A stretch of DNA of 64,000 bases from Cohnella phaseoli (GTDB lineage Bacteria; Bacillota; Bacilli; Paenibacillales; Paenibacillaceae), in the NCBI RefSeq assembly GCF_003386235.1, contig NZ_QRDZ01000025.1:62001-126000 (forward strand), in the 5' to 3' direction. The translations under genes and the position numbers were made by a program. Positions within the stretch are counted from its first letter, which is position 1; each line of letters opens with the position of its first letter. Below the pieces are notes generated by a model. That model was given only the letters and a program-made list of their open reading frames with translations. It had not been told where the DNA came from and did not search any database. Below are positions 43,078 to 51,604 of the stretch, piece after piece.

Positions 43078-43947
43078 TCAACTTTTATCATTGAAGGACG
43101 CTAGCTTATCCGGGTTGCGGATCAAATATAGATTTTGCAGCTTGTCATTCTCCTGATGCAGAAGAACGATCGTGTCCGGTCCGGTCGGCGAGCTGAAAAG
43201 GAGCCCCGCCTGTCCGTTGATCCCGGCCAGCCGGAACGTTATCCCGCTATCCGGATGAGCGATTTGATTGGCGATACCAAGCAGAAAACGGGCGACGGAT
43301 ACAGGAGAACGAATCGGATGAACGGCCGCTATCGCCTTGCCGCCGCCGTCGGACACAAGCGTCACATCGCTCGCCAGCATAGCGACGACCGTGTCGGCGT
43401 TACCGGATTCCAGCGCCGACACAAACCGCTTTACCCATTGTTCGCTTGCCGCCTCCGGCCGAACCTGCTCCTCGGGTGGAACTCCCATCTTGCCGCGGGC
43501 CCGGCTGATCAGCTTGCGGCAAGCCGGTTCGCTTTTATCGACGATCTCGGCGATCGCCGCATAATCGAACCCCATCGCCTCGCGAAGGACGAAAACAACC
43601 CGCTCCGCAGGCGACAGCTTCTCCAGCAGAACCAGCATGGCATACGACAGGAGTTCGCCCCTCACAATCGCCTCCAGCGAACTGTCGTTCTCCGTCGGGA
43701 TCGGTTCCGGCAGCCATTCGCCAAAATACTGCTCCCGGCGCCGGCGTGCCGATTTAAGCAAATCCCGGCATCGGTTCGTCACCATTTTGCACAAGTATGC
43801 TTTCGGTTGCGTCAGCCGCGCAGAGTCAATCTCGTATATTTTCACGAACACGTCCTGCACCGCGTCTTCGGCGTCGGCCACAGTACCCGTCAGCTGGTAA
43901 GCTAACGTAAACAACAGTCTTCCGTATTGCTCATAGAGTTCCTGCAT
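43078..43947 (-). CDS. ECF41-type sigma factor with fused C-terminal regulatory domain
   Basis: 289 residues from the ATG at 43947. Sigma regions 2 and 4 (DAEDAVQDVFVKIYEID; GFDYAAIAEIVDKSEPACRK) are followed by a SnoaL-like domain. All three ECF41 marks are seen: WLPEP in the linker, DGGGK in the C-terminal domain and NPDKL near the end. In this group the C-terminal domain controls sigma activity without an anti-sigma factor. It follows a flavin oxidoreductase gene by 45 bases, the usual ECF41 partner class, and the promoter upstream of that gene carries the ECF41 motif. Confidence 0.92.
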   Translation of the reverse strand: MQELYEQYGRLLFTLAYQLTGTVADAEDAVQDVFVKIYEIDSARLTQPKAYLCKMVTNRCRDLLKSARRRREQYFGEWLPEPIPTENDSSLEAIVRGELLSYAMLVLLEKLSPAERVVFVLREAMGFDYAAIAEIVDKSEPACRKLISRARGKMGVPPEEQVRPEAASEQWVKRFVSALESGNADTVVAMLASDVTLVSDGGGKAIAAVHPIRSPVSVARFLLGIANQIAHPDSGITFRLAGINGQAGLLFSSPTGPDTIVLLHQENDKLQNLYLIRNPDKLASFNDKS

Positions 43948-43992
43948 GCGTCCCCCCGTTTCCGCCTGGCCTGCCGCAAGTCCCACTCCGGG

Positions 43993-45177
43993 TTATTTGA
44001 TCAAGCTTGCCATATCCCATGTCATCTTGCGGATCTTCCAGCCCAGCTTGCCGGTCACCACAATATCGAGTCCCCATTGTCGCGTCCACACCAGCCCTTG
44101 CTCGGGTCCGAGGCCGAAGCAAAACAGATCGAGGTAAGACTTGTGAACAGGCGCGGGTCGTCCCGCCGCATCCGCCGCCATGACTTTGATCAGCCGCGGC
44201 GCTTGGCCGATCGCTTCCTTGCACGTTTTGCCGTCGATGCGGCCGGTTGCCGGATCGACGATCCGCGCGTTGTCGCCGATCGCATATACGCCGGGAAGCC
44301 CCGATACCCGGTAGCTGCCGTCTACCCCGATGTGGCCGTCCGAGGTTACAGGCACGCCCAGCTCGCGCAAACGCGGATTGGGCAGCAGCCCCAGCGTCCA
44401 GATGCACAAGCCCGCATGTTCGCTGCGGCCGTCGGCCAGCGTCAATCTGCCGGCCTCTTCGCGCAGTACCTTGACGCTGTGCCGCACCGTTATTCCTTTG
44501 GCGGTTAGCGCATTTTCCAACTTGCGACCGACTTTTACCGAAGCCGTCGGAAACAGACGTTTCTCGCTGTTATACAGTACGATCCGCACTTTGCCCGCAT
44601 CCAGCCCCAGCCGCTCGGCATCCGCGCGAACGTAATATGCCAGCTCGGCCGCCGTCTCGATGCCGCTGATTCCCGCTCCGGCCACTGCAATCGTCATCCG
44701 TTTTTCCTGCTCGGCCCGGTCGTTCGAAGCCGCCGCCTGAAGCAGATTGCTTTGCCAGGCCTCGCGAATGCGCTTCGCGTCGTTTAATCCGCTTAGGGCG
44801 ATGCCTCCCTGCTCGGGCTTAGGCCGACGGACAACGCTGCCGGTCGCAAGCACAAGCCAATCGTATTCGATCTCCCCTTCGGCGCCTCGGGCATCCTTAT
44901 ATCTAAGCCGCTTTTCTACGCTTTCGATTCCGGTCGCTTCCGCCTGCAGCAGCTCTACTCCTTTCGGAAACATTTCCGAAAGCGGAATCGTAATGTCCTC
45001 CTCGCCGGCGGCAGCCCGGAACAACAGCACCTTGCGCAGATGGTAAGCATTCTTGTCCATCAGTACGATACGCAGCGGACGTCCGACCGCCTCTGCGGGG
45101 GAAGCTTTCAGCAGTGCCTTAACCGTATTAATCCCCGCATAACCTCCGCCTACGACAACGCATGTCATGGTCTCCAT
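43993..45177 (-). CDS. FAD-dependent NADH dehydrogenase-like oxidoreductase
   Basis: 394 residues from the ATG at 45177 (GAGGAG eight bases upstream). Two Rossmann dinucleotide motifs, CVVVGGGYAGINTVKALL at the start (FAD) and IAVAGAGISGIETAAELA in the middle (NAD(P)H), then GVYAIGDNARI near the C-terminus. Close to type II NADH dehydrogenases and AIF-like proteins. First gene of an operon with the ECF41 sigma factor, under its predicted promoter, so the sigma factor likely activates its own operon. Confidence 0.88.
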   Translation of the reverse strand: METMTCVVVGGGYAGINTVKALLKASPAEAVGRPLRIVLMDKNAYHLRKVLLFRAAAGEEDITIPLSEMFPKGVELLQAEATGIESVEKRLRYKDARGAEGEIEYDWLVLATGSVVRRPKPEQGGIALSGLNDAKRIREAWQSNLLQAAASNDRAEQEKRMTIAVAGAGISGIETAAELAYYVRADAERLGLDAGKVRIVLYNSEKRLFPTASVKVGRKLENALTAKGITVRHSVKVLREEAGRLTLADGRSEHAGLCIWTLGLLPNPRLRELGVPVTSDGHIGVDGSYRVSGLPGVYAIGDNARIVDPATGRIDGKTCKEAIGQAPRLIKVMAADAAGRPAPVHKSYLDLFCFGLGPEQGLVWTRQWGLDIVVTGKLGWKIRKMTWDMASLIK

Positions 45178-45209
45178 CGCGTTCACTCCTCGTTATGTGT
45201 TGCTCATAT

Positions 45210-45236
45210 AACGAGGAGGCCGACGATTTTGTGACA
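45210..45236 (-). promoter_or_regulatory. ECF41-type promoter
   Basis: On the minus strand TGTCACA (45230-45236) is followed after 16 bases by CGTT (45210-45213). Published ECF41 promoters have TGTCACA at -35 and CGTC at -10. The site lies about 33 bases before the start codon of the oxidoreductase. Confidence 0.7.
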
Positions 45237-45274
45237 GTGCGCAAAGCGAATTTTTCTACGATTGACTAATTATC

Positions 45275-45594
45275 GGTCAACTGCCCGAATTCGCTCGCGC
45301 AACGGCCTGCCAGACCGTTAGAGGTGGTCAACCGCCCGAATTCGCCCGCACAACGGTCTGCCAGACCGTTAGAGGCGGTCTAACTCCCGAATTTGCTCCC
45401 GCAACGGCCTGCCAGACCGTTACAGGCGGTCAACCGCCCGAATTCGCCCGCACAACGGTCTGCCAGACCGTTAGAGGCGGTCAACCGCCCAAATTCGCTC
45501 GCGCAACGGCCTGCCAGACCGTTAGAGGCGGTCAATCGCCCAAATTCGCCCGCACAACGGCCTGCCAAACCGTTAGAGGCGGTCAATCGCCCAA
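45275..45594. repeat. 51-bp tandem repeat, family D, six full units and a partial seventh
   Basis: Units start at 45275, 45326, 45377, 45428, 45479, 45530 and 45581. Each holds two palindromes, GGCGGT-CA-ACCGCC at the unit junction and AACGGTCT-GCC-AGACCGTT. Units differ at a few positions. The partial seventh unit supplies the stop codon of the SDR gene. As 51 is divisible by three, frames through the array stay open and give spurious ORFs on both strands. Confidence 0.95.
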
Positions 45595-46245
45595 CCTTGC
45601 GATTTCGTCGGACATATAAATACGGACGCCCGATTCCGACAATTGGGCGTCCCTAAACATCGCCTTGGCCACGACGGCTCCCTCGATCGCCCGATATTTC
45701 CGCAGATTTCCCACTAGCAGAAAGGCCAGTTTGGGCATCAGCCACGCCGCGGCATGCTCGCCAAACCGAAATTCCCCACGCTGACCAAGCAGCAAAGAGG
45801 GCCGGAACAAACGAAGAGAAGGCAACTCCAAGCGGCGGAGATCGCGCTCGAGGTTGCCTTTCATGCGGGAGTACCAGATGGAGGAGTCGGGATTGGCGCT
45901 CATCGAGCTGACCGCAAGGAAACGCCGGACACCCGTTCGTTTAGCTAGACGGGCGGCCTCCAGCGGATACGTATAATCGATCCGATTCATCGCTTCGCGG
46001 GTTTTGGCTTTCTTGATCGTTGTGCCAAGGCAGCTGAAGACATCCTCAACGTGAAACTGATCGCTATAGTTGTCCAGCGCGTCGAAGTTGACGATAACTT
46101 CGTTCAGCTTGGCATGCTCAATCCCAAGCGTACGCCGCACCAGAGCCGTCACGCGTTCGTATTCCGGCGCATCCAGCAGCAACCGCAGCAGCTGCCCTCC
46201 GACAAGTCCGCTCGCTCCCAGGATCAAAGCTTTTTTAGACGCCAA
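45583..46245 (-). CDS. NAD(P)-binding SDR-type oxidoreductase (TIP30/HTATIP2-like)
   Basis: 220 residues. TTG start at 46245 with GGAGGGGG upstream. Rossmann motif ALILGASGLVGGQLLRLLL, then DVFSCLGTT, VSSMSAN and YSRMKGNLERDL with the Y-x3-K catalytic pair, as in atypical SDR proteins. Substrate unknown. Its last codons and stop lie in the edge of the 51-bp array, so the array has invaded or replaced the original 3' end. Lies 28 bases downstream of trxB on the same strand? The order is trxB first, then this gene, so they are probably co-transcribed. Confidence 0.85.
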   Translation of the reverse strand: MASKKALILGASGLVGGQLLRLLLDAPEYERVTALVRRTLGIEHAKLNEVIVNFDALDNYSDQFHVEDVFSCLGTTIKKAKTREAMNRIDYTYPLEAARLAKRTGVRRFLAVSSMSANPDSSIWYSRMKGNLERDLRRLELPSLRLFRPSLLLGQRGEFRFGEHAAAWLMPKLAFLLVGNLRKYRAIEGAVVAKAMFRDAQLSESGVRIYMSDEIARLGD

Positions 46246-46273
46246 ACGCTCCCCCTCCGATCCTTAATATGGA

Positions 46274-47203
46274 TTAGTGAGACTCGGCATTCTCCAAGAA
46301 GCGTTCGCAATCCAGCGCGGCCATACAGCCCGTTCCCGCGGCGCTGATCGCTTGGCGATACTTGTTGTCCTGCACGTCGCCGCAAGCGAAAACGCCCGGT
46401 ACGTTCGTCTCGGTCGAGCCCGGCTTCACGATCAGATAGCCGGTTTCATCCGTTTCCAGCTGGCCGCCGAGAAACTTCGTGTTCGGCGTATGGCCGATCG
46501 CCACAAACAGTCCGTCGGTCGCGATCGTCTCTACTTCGCCCGTTTCGTTATTTCTGACCTTCATGCCGGTTACGCCCAATGGACCGCTTTCGACTTCCAG
46601 CGGCGTGCGGTTCAGGCTCCAGCTGATTTTCGGATTGTTGCGCGCGCGGTCCTGCATAATTTTCGATGCGCGCAGCTCTTCCCGGCGATGGACGAGTACG
46701 ACTTCCGAAGCGAACCGGGTCAGGAAGTTGGCTTCTTCCATCGCCGAATCGCCGCCGCCGACAACAATGATTTTTTTGCCGCGGAAGAAGAAGCCGTCAC
46801 AAGTCGCGCATGTGCTGACGCCGCGTCCGACATTGTCCTTCTCTCCCGGAATGCCCAAATATTTGGCCGAAGCGCCGGTGGAAATAATGAGCGTCTCCGC
46901 CGTCAGCTCGCCCATTCCTTCCACGGACAGCTTAAACGGACGCTGCGACATATCCACGCTATTGACCCAGCCCGAACGGAATTCGGCGCCGAAGCGCTCC
47001 GCTTGCTTACGCATGTTATCCATCAGCTCAGGACCCATAATGCCTTCCGGAAAACCGGGGAAGTTCTCGACCTCCGTCGTTGTCGTCAATTGGCCGCCCG
47101 GCTCCGGTCCCTCGATCACCAGAGGGTTCAGGTTGGCGCGCGCCAGATAGATCGCCGCGGTAAGTCCCGCAGGGCCGGTGCCGATAATGATTGTTTTATG
47201 CAT
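46274..47203 (-). CDS. trxB: Thioredoxin reductase
   Basis: 309 residues, normal length. It passes electrons from NADPH through FAD to thioredoxin. FAD motif IIIGTGPAGLTAAIYLARA at the N-terminus, redox-active pair CATC (Cys132 and Cys135), NADPH motif VVGGGDSAMEEANFL and the C-terminal GVFACGDVQDNKYRQA. AAAGGATG lies about ten bases before the ATG. A gene for an SDR-type protein follows closely. Confidence 0.97.
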   Translation of the reverse strand: MHKTIIIGTGPAGLTAAIYLARANLNPLVIEGPEPGGQLTTTTEVENFPGFPEGIMGPELMDNMRKQAERFGAEFRSGWVNSVDMSQRPFKLSVEGMGELTAETLIISTGASAKYLGIPGEKDNVGRGVSTCATCDGFFFRGKKIIVVGGGDSAMEEANFLTRFASEVVLVHRREELRASKIMQDRARNNPKISWSLNRTPLEVESGPLGVTGMKVRNNETGEVETIATDGLFVAIGHTPNTKFLGGQLETDETGYLIVKPGSTETNVPGVFACGDVQDNKYRQAISAAGTGCMAALDCERFLENAESH

Positions 47204-47281
47204 CCTTTACACATCCTTTAGTAGAGGTTGTTCATTTTCATTTTCATTTGGCAAGGTTGTTCGCTTAAAGTTATCCCAGAA

Positions 47282-47328
47282 TAAAAAAATCATACCATCA
47301 CGGAGCCGAAGCTGCATGAAGGTATGAT
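47282..47328 (-). terminator. Terminator after the alpha-L-rhamnosidase gene
   Basis: ATCATACC (47289-47296) pairs with GGTATGAT (47321-47328), with a further inner AGC/GCT stem; on the minus strand TTTTTTTAT follows. Confidence 0.75.
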
Positions 47329-47422
47329 GAACATTAGATGAAGGTTTCATGAAGGCAAAGAAAATAATGATGCTAACAATGCAGATTACAGCCCAAGACG
47401 CACCGAAAAGATATGACCCGAA

Positions 47423-50116
47423 CTACTCGGCGGCTTGCGGCTGAGCTACTGCCCAATTGAAGCTGTACTGCCCGGAGCCAACCGTCAGCTCCACTCCGCT
47501 CTCCGCTTCCCGAACGGCGGCAACGCCATCGGCCGCATCCAGCTTCGAGCCGTTCTCTCTCGCCGTCTCGAGAGTCGCGTTGGGCAGCAAAATCTCCGCC
47601 GTCGTATTCGCCGGAACCGTTACCTCGAGCGTCATTCCGTCGTCCGTACGCTTCCAGCAGCTGCGAATTTCGCCGTACATCGTTTCCAGGCGCGCTTCCG
47701 CCCAGTCCAGTCCTTCGCCCGGCTGCGGACGGATGAGAATCTTCTTGTAGCCCGCGACCCGTTCGTCCATATCGATGCCGGCAACGCGACGATACAGCCA
47801 ATCGCCGATCGCTCCGTAAGCGTAATGGTTAAACGAATTCATATCCGCGCTCCAGAACGAGCCGTCCTCCTTGATGCCGTCCCAGTGCTCCCAGATCGTC
47901 GTCGCGCCTTTGGTGACCTGGTACAGCCAGGAAGGATAATCCTGTTGGAACAGCAGCTTGTAAGCCGCGTCGTTGTGACCGTTGTCGGTCAGCGCAAAGT
48001 TCAAGTAAGGCGTGCCGACAAAGCCCGTCGTCAAATGGAATTTGCTTTCCTCCATCAGCTCCATCAGCTTGGCAACCGCGCGTTCCTTCGCTTTCCCGTC
48101 CAGAATGCCGAACACGAGGCCGAGCACTTGAGCGGTCTGGGTCGGTACAGTCAGCCTGCCGTTCGGACTTACGAACTCGTCGTAATACGCCGCTACGATT
48201 CCTTCGTACAGCTTGCCGTACTTGGCGGCGTCCTCTTCCTTCCCGAGCGCCTCGGCCGTCTTCCTCAGCAGCGATGTGGAATAGGCGTAAAACGCCGTAG
48301 CGATATAATCGCGGTCGGTCGCGCCAATATAGGTGTCCGGCTTGGAATCGAGACCGAGCCAGTCTCCGAAATGGAAGCCCGTATTCCACAGCAGCTCGTT
48401 GTCGCCCTGCTTGCGGATATACTCTACCCAGGCTTTCATGCTGTCATACTGCTCCTCCAAAATTCTTTTGTCCCCATAGCAGAGATAGATCGTCCAAGGG
48501 CAGATGACCGCCGCGTCTCCCCAAGCGGAGGAGGAGTGGGAATTCTCGTCCAGCACGTTCGGAATGACGAAAGGAACGCCGCCGTCTTCGCGTTGGTCGG
48601 TGGCCAAATCGCGGCTCCATTTCGTAAAGAACGGGGCGACATTCCGCAAGTATGCGGCCGTGCGGATGAACATCTGTGCGTCCCCCGTCCAGCCGAGCCG
48701 TTCGTCGCGCTGAGGGCAATCCGTCGGCACATCGAGGAAATTGCCTTTCAGCCCCCACTCGATGTTGTGCTGCAGTTGATTAACTAGCGGGTCCGAGCAT
48801 TCGAAGCTTCCGGTCGGAGCCATGTCGCTGTGCAGCACAATGCCGGTGAAATCCTCCAAGCGAATCGTCTCCGGGAAACCGGTCAGCCGTACGTATCTGA
48901 ACCCTTGGAAGGAAAATCTCGGTTCGTACGTTTCCGCTTCTCCTCCCTTCAGGATGTAGCGAATTTCCTGTTTGGCCGCACGCAGGTTGGTAATATAGAA
49001 GTTGCCCTCCTTGTCCAAAACCTCCGCATGATGCAGCACGACTTCCGTGCCGGCTTCGCCTTTTACCGTGAATTTCATCCAGCCGACCATATTTTGCCCC
49101 AGATCGAGCACGGTTTCGCCAAGAGGAGTCTTAATCAGCTCGATCGGCTTGATTTCCTCAAATTTGCGTACCGGATCGTTCTCCTGCATGATCAGCACGT
49201 CCTTCGACTGCTCCACGACGGCGACCGCCTCCCACTTGCCGTCGTCAAAGCCGGACGCGCTCCAGCCGGGAACCTCCAGGCGAGCGTCGTAAGTCTCTCC
49301 GTGATAAATTTCGGACATCAGAATCTGGCTAGGCGCCGTACGCCAGCTTTCATCCGAAACGACCGTCTCTTCCGTGCCGTCGTCGTACTCGATGTGCAGC
49401 TGCAGGAACAGCGCCTGCCGGTTTCCGTACAGACAGTAATGATCTTTCCAGGCCAACGGGCCCTTGTACCATCCGTTGCCCAGCATCGCGCCGATCGCGT
49501 TCTCGCCCTCATTCAGCATCGCCGTGACGTCGTAGGCCTGTACCTGAATCCGGTGCTCGTAATTCGTCCAGCCGGGAGTAAAATACTCGTCTCCGACCCG
49601 CGTGCCGTTCAGCTCCAGCTCATATAGGCCGAGAGCGCTGGCATATGCCCGTGCGCGTCTGACGCCCTTACCGACCGCAAAGCTTCGGCGAAGCATCGGA
49701 CTCCGCTCCTCATAGGAAGCCGGTTTCTCCGCCAACTGCTCCTCCGATTTAACGACGCCGATCCATTTTGCGACCCATTCGCTCTTGTCCAGAATGCCCA
49801 TCTCGAACCAGGCCGCCTCCGACCATTCCGAAGCTTCGCCGCTTGCGCTCCACGCTCTGACGCGGTAATGATAACGCTTGCGCGACGCTACCTCCAAATC
49901 GCCCAGCTCGACGTGCAGCGACTGTTCGGATTGTATTTTCCCCGAGCCCCATATAGCCGAATCGAAGTCCGCGCTCTCCGCAACCTCGATCTCGTAGGCG
50001 CTCTGAACGATCGACCTAGCCTCGGACTTCAGCTTCCAACTGATGCGCGGCCGCTTTACCTCAATCCCGAGCGGATTCCGCTTGTACTCGCAACGCAATT
50101 CGATAACTTGCAACAT
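47423..50116 (-). CDS. Glycoside hydrolase family 78 alpha-L-rhamnosidase
   Basis: 897 residues, no signal peptide, so cytoplasmic. It splits terminal alpha-L-rhamnose from oligosaccharides, as from rhamnogalacturonan. Beta-sandwich modules occupy residues 1-430, the alpha/alpha barrel about 440-800. The GH78 acid motif is plain: DVPTDCPQRDERLGWTGDAQ (462-481), with Glu472 as general acid, and TTIWEHWDGI further on for the general base. It is divergent from an AraC regulator across 125 bases containing spaced direct repeats. Confidence 0.95.
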   Translation of the reverse strand: MLQVIELRCEYKRNPLGIEVKRPRISWKLKSEARSIVQSAYEIEVAESADFDSAIWGSGKIQSEQSLHVELGDLEVASRKRYHYRVRAWSASGEASEWSEAAWFEMGILDKSEWVAKWIGVVKSEEQLAEKPASYEERSPMLRRSFAVGKGVRRARAYASALGLYELELNGTRVGDEYFTPGWTNYEHRIQVQAYDVTAMLNEGENAIGAMLGNGWYKGPLAWKDHYCLYGNRQALFLQLHIEYDDGTEETVVSDESWRTAPSQILMSEIYHGETYDARLEVPGWSASGFDDGKWEAVAVVEQSKDVLIMQENDPVRKFEEIKPIELIKTPLGETVLDLGQNMVGWMKFTVKGEAGTEVVLHHAEVLDKEGNFYITNLRAAKQEIRYILKGGEAETYEPRFSFQGFRYVRLTGFPETIRLEDFTGIVLHSDMAPTGSFECSDPLVNQLQHNIEWGLKGNFLDVPTDCPQRDERLGWTGDAQMFIRTAAYLRNVAPFFTKWSRDLATDQREDGGVPFVIPNVLDENSHSSSAWGDAAVICPWTIYLCYGDKRILEEQYDSMKAWVEYIRKQGDNELLWNTGFHFGDWLGLDSKPDTYIGATDRDYIATAFYAYSTSLLRKTAEALGKEEDAAKYGKLYEGIVAAYYDEFVSPNGRLTVPTQTAQVLGLVFGILDGKAKERAVAKLMELMEESKFHLTTGFVGTPYLNFALTDNGHNDAAYKLLFQQDYPSWLYQVTKGATTIWEHWDGIKEDGSFWSADMNSFNHYAYGAIGDWLYRRVAGIDMDERVAGYKKILIRPQPGEGLDWAEARLETMYGEIRSCWKRTDDGMTLEVTVPANTTAEILLPNATLETARENGSKLDAADGVAAVREAESGVELTVGSGQYSFNWAVAQPQAAE

Positions 50117-50194
50117 GGATAAACCACGACTCCTCTCTTACTGCCGAATTGCCTCTATGATATAATGGTTCCCAAGAAAAGTATCGGGGTATAA

Positions 50195-50225
50195 CGGACA
50201 TTTCGATTGGGATTTTCGGACATTT
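50195..50225. promoter_or_regulatory. Direct repeats spaced 22 bp, AraC-type operator
   Basis: CGGACATTT occurs at 50195-50203 and 50217-50225, exactly 22 bases apart, on the same face of the helix. They lie between an AraC gene and the divergent rhamnosidase gene, just upstream of a promoter-like stretch (TATCAT box near 50155 on the minus strand). Classical placement for an AraC activator. Confidence 0.65.
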
Positions 50226-50241
50226 TGCAGGCGGTGATTGC

Positions 50242-51108
50242 GTGAATCCGATCCATACTTTGAAGGGCGACTACTTCTTCCTCCACGACCGGCTCGTCTA
50301 TGTCAATCGGGCGTCCGAGGACTTCGAGGCGCCGGTGCACGACCACGACTTTATCGAATTCGCCTTCGTTGCCGAAGGAACCGGCTTCCACCATATCGAC
50401 GGACAGGTTCACCCGATTCGCAAGGGTCAGCTCTTCCATATTCCGATCGGCGTGCCGCACGTGTTTCGTCCCGCTTATGTGGATGTGGCCAAGCATCCGC
50501 TGACCGTCTACAACTGCGTCTTCTCTCCTGCGCTGCTCGGAAGACTTGCCGGCTTCGTCTCGGAAACGCAGCTGGTACAATTCATCTCCGACCTTCGGGA
50601 CGGCTCCGTTTCCTATTTTTACTTGTCCGATGCCGACGATTCGATCGAGCGGCTGGTGCTGGCGATGCACCGCGAATTTTCCATGCCGAGGGCGGCGTCT
50701 TCCGACTATCTGGACACGATGCTGATCCAGCTTCTCATCGTCGTGCATAGGCTGCGGCAGCATGCCCCCTCCTCCTCGGCGCGCAAGCTGACGCAGTTCG
50801 ATCACCTTCTGTCCTACATGGAGCAGCATCTCGCCGAGCCGCTGTCGCTGCAGCGATTGGCGACGCTTAGCCGCTGGAGCGAGCGGCATTTGCAGCGCTT
50901 GTTCAGACAGCATACCGAGCAATCGTTCAATAGCTATCTTCAGGCTTTGCGGATTCAGAAAAGCTGCGAGCTGCTGCGAAGCACCGGACACAAGATCGGA
51001 TCCATCGCCGAAATGGTCGGCTATAAGGACAACGCCTCGTTCCTCTCCGTCTTCAAGCGAATTGCGGGCATGACGCCGAACGAATATCGAAAAGCCGCTC
51101 CCCGATGA
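50242..51108 (+). CDS. AraC-family transcriptional regulator, RhaS-like
   Basis: 288 residues, GTG start. N-terminal cupin sensor with the metal/ligand-site pattern PVHDHDFIEFAFVAEGTGFHH and GQLFHIPIGVPHVFRP. C-terminal double HTH: ATLSRWSERHLQRLFRQHTE and IAEMVGYKDNASFLSVFKRI. The divergent alpha-L-rhamnosidase gene and the 22-bp spaced repeats suggest that it activates rhamnoside use, possibly with L-rhamnose as ligand (inference). Confidence 0.88.
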   Translation: MNPIHTLKGDYFFLHDRLVYVNRASEDFEAPVHDHDFIEFAFVAEGTGFHHIDGQVHPIRKGQLFHIPIGVPHVFRPAYVDVAKHPLTVYNCVFSPALLGRLAGFVSETQLVQFISDLRDGSVSYFYLSDADDSIERLVLAMHREFSMPRAASSDYLDTMLIQLLIVVHRLRQHAPSSSARKLTQFDHLLSYMEQHLAEPLSLQRLATLSRWSERHLQRLFRQHTEQSFNSYLQALRIQKSCELLRSTGHKIGSIAEMVGYKDNASFLSVFKRIAGMTPNEYRKAAPR

Positions 51109-51116
51109 GGAGCGGC
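51092..51116. terminator. Terminator between convergent AraC and CheY genes
   Basis: AGCCGCTCC and GGAGCGGCT form a 9-bp stem overlapping the AraC stop codon. On the minus strand TTTTCG follows, so it works better for the CheY gene. Confidence 0.6.
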
Positions 51117-51145
51117 TAATTATGTGCGGCGGCAGAACGACCGGC

Positions 51146-51505
51146 TTATCCGATGGCCTTCGAGACCGCTTCGAGAACCCGGTTCGACTGAAACGGCTTC
51201 ACGATAAAATCTTTGGCCCCGCTTTGAATCGCTTCGATGATCAGATTTTTCTGTCCCATGGCGGAGCACATGACGACGTTGGCGGAAGGATCGATCTTGC
51301 GAATTTCCTTCAGCGCCTCCACGCCCTCCATGACGGGCATCGTAATGTCCATCGTCACCAAATCGGGACGCAGCGCTCTGTACTTGTCCACCGCTTCCAT
51401 GCCGTTCGCCGCCTCGGACACAACCTCGTGGCCCGCTTTTACCAAAATATCCTTCAACATCGCCCGCAAAAACGCGGCATCGTCGACGACCATAATTTTC
51501 GCCAT
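51146..51505 (-). CDS. CheY-type single-domain response regulator
   Basis: 119 residues from the ATG at 51505 (GGGAGG nine bases upstream). Receiver domain only: VVDDAAFLRAMLKDIL, phospho-acceptor Asp53 in DLVTMDITMPVMEG, CSAMGQ with the conserved Ser/Thr position, and FIVKPF with the Lys. CheY proteins of Bacillales read almost the same. No chemotaxis genes are adjacent; acts in motility control or another phosphorelay. Confidence 0.88.
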   Translation of the reverse strand: MAKIMVVDDAAFLRAMLKDILVKAGHEVVSEAANGMEAVDKYRALRPDLVTMDITMPVMEGVEALKEIRKIDPSANVVMCSAMGQKNLIIEAIQSGAKDFIVKPFQSNRVLEAVSKAIG

Positions 51506-51604
51506 TTTGTTCAACCTCCCGAACGTAGAGAACTTTGTCTCTATCATACTAGAAGGCTATAAACAAATTCTGAACAAATGACGAAGCCCGCTTCCGAAGA
51601 GCTT

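Noticed and set aside
45275..45594. CRISPR array
   Set aside because: Whole 51-bp units are alike, including the parts that would be spacers, and no cas genes are near.
45380..45656. Small repeat proteins on both strands (68 and 87 codons) through the 51-bp array
   Set aside because: The unit length is a multiple of three, so any frame without a stop stays open; no start signals.
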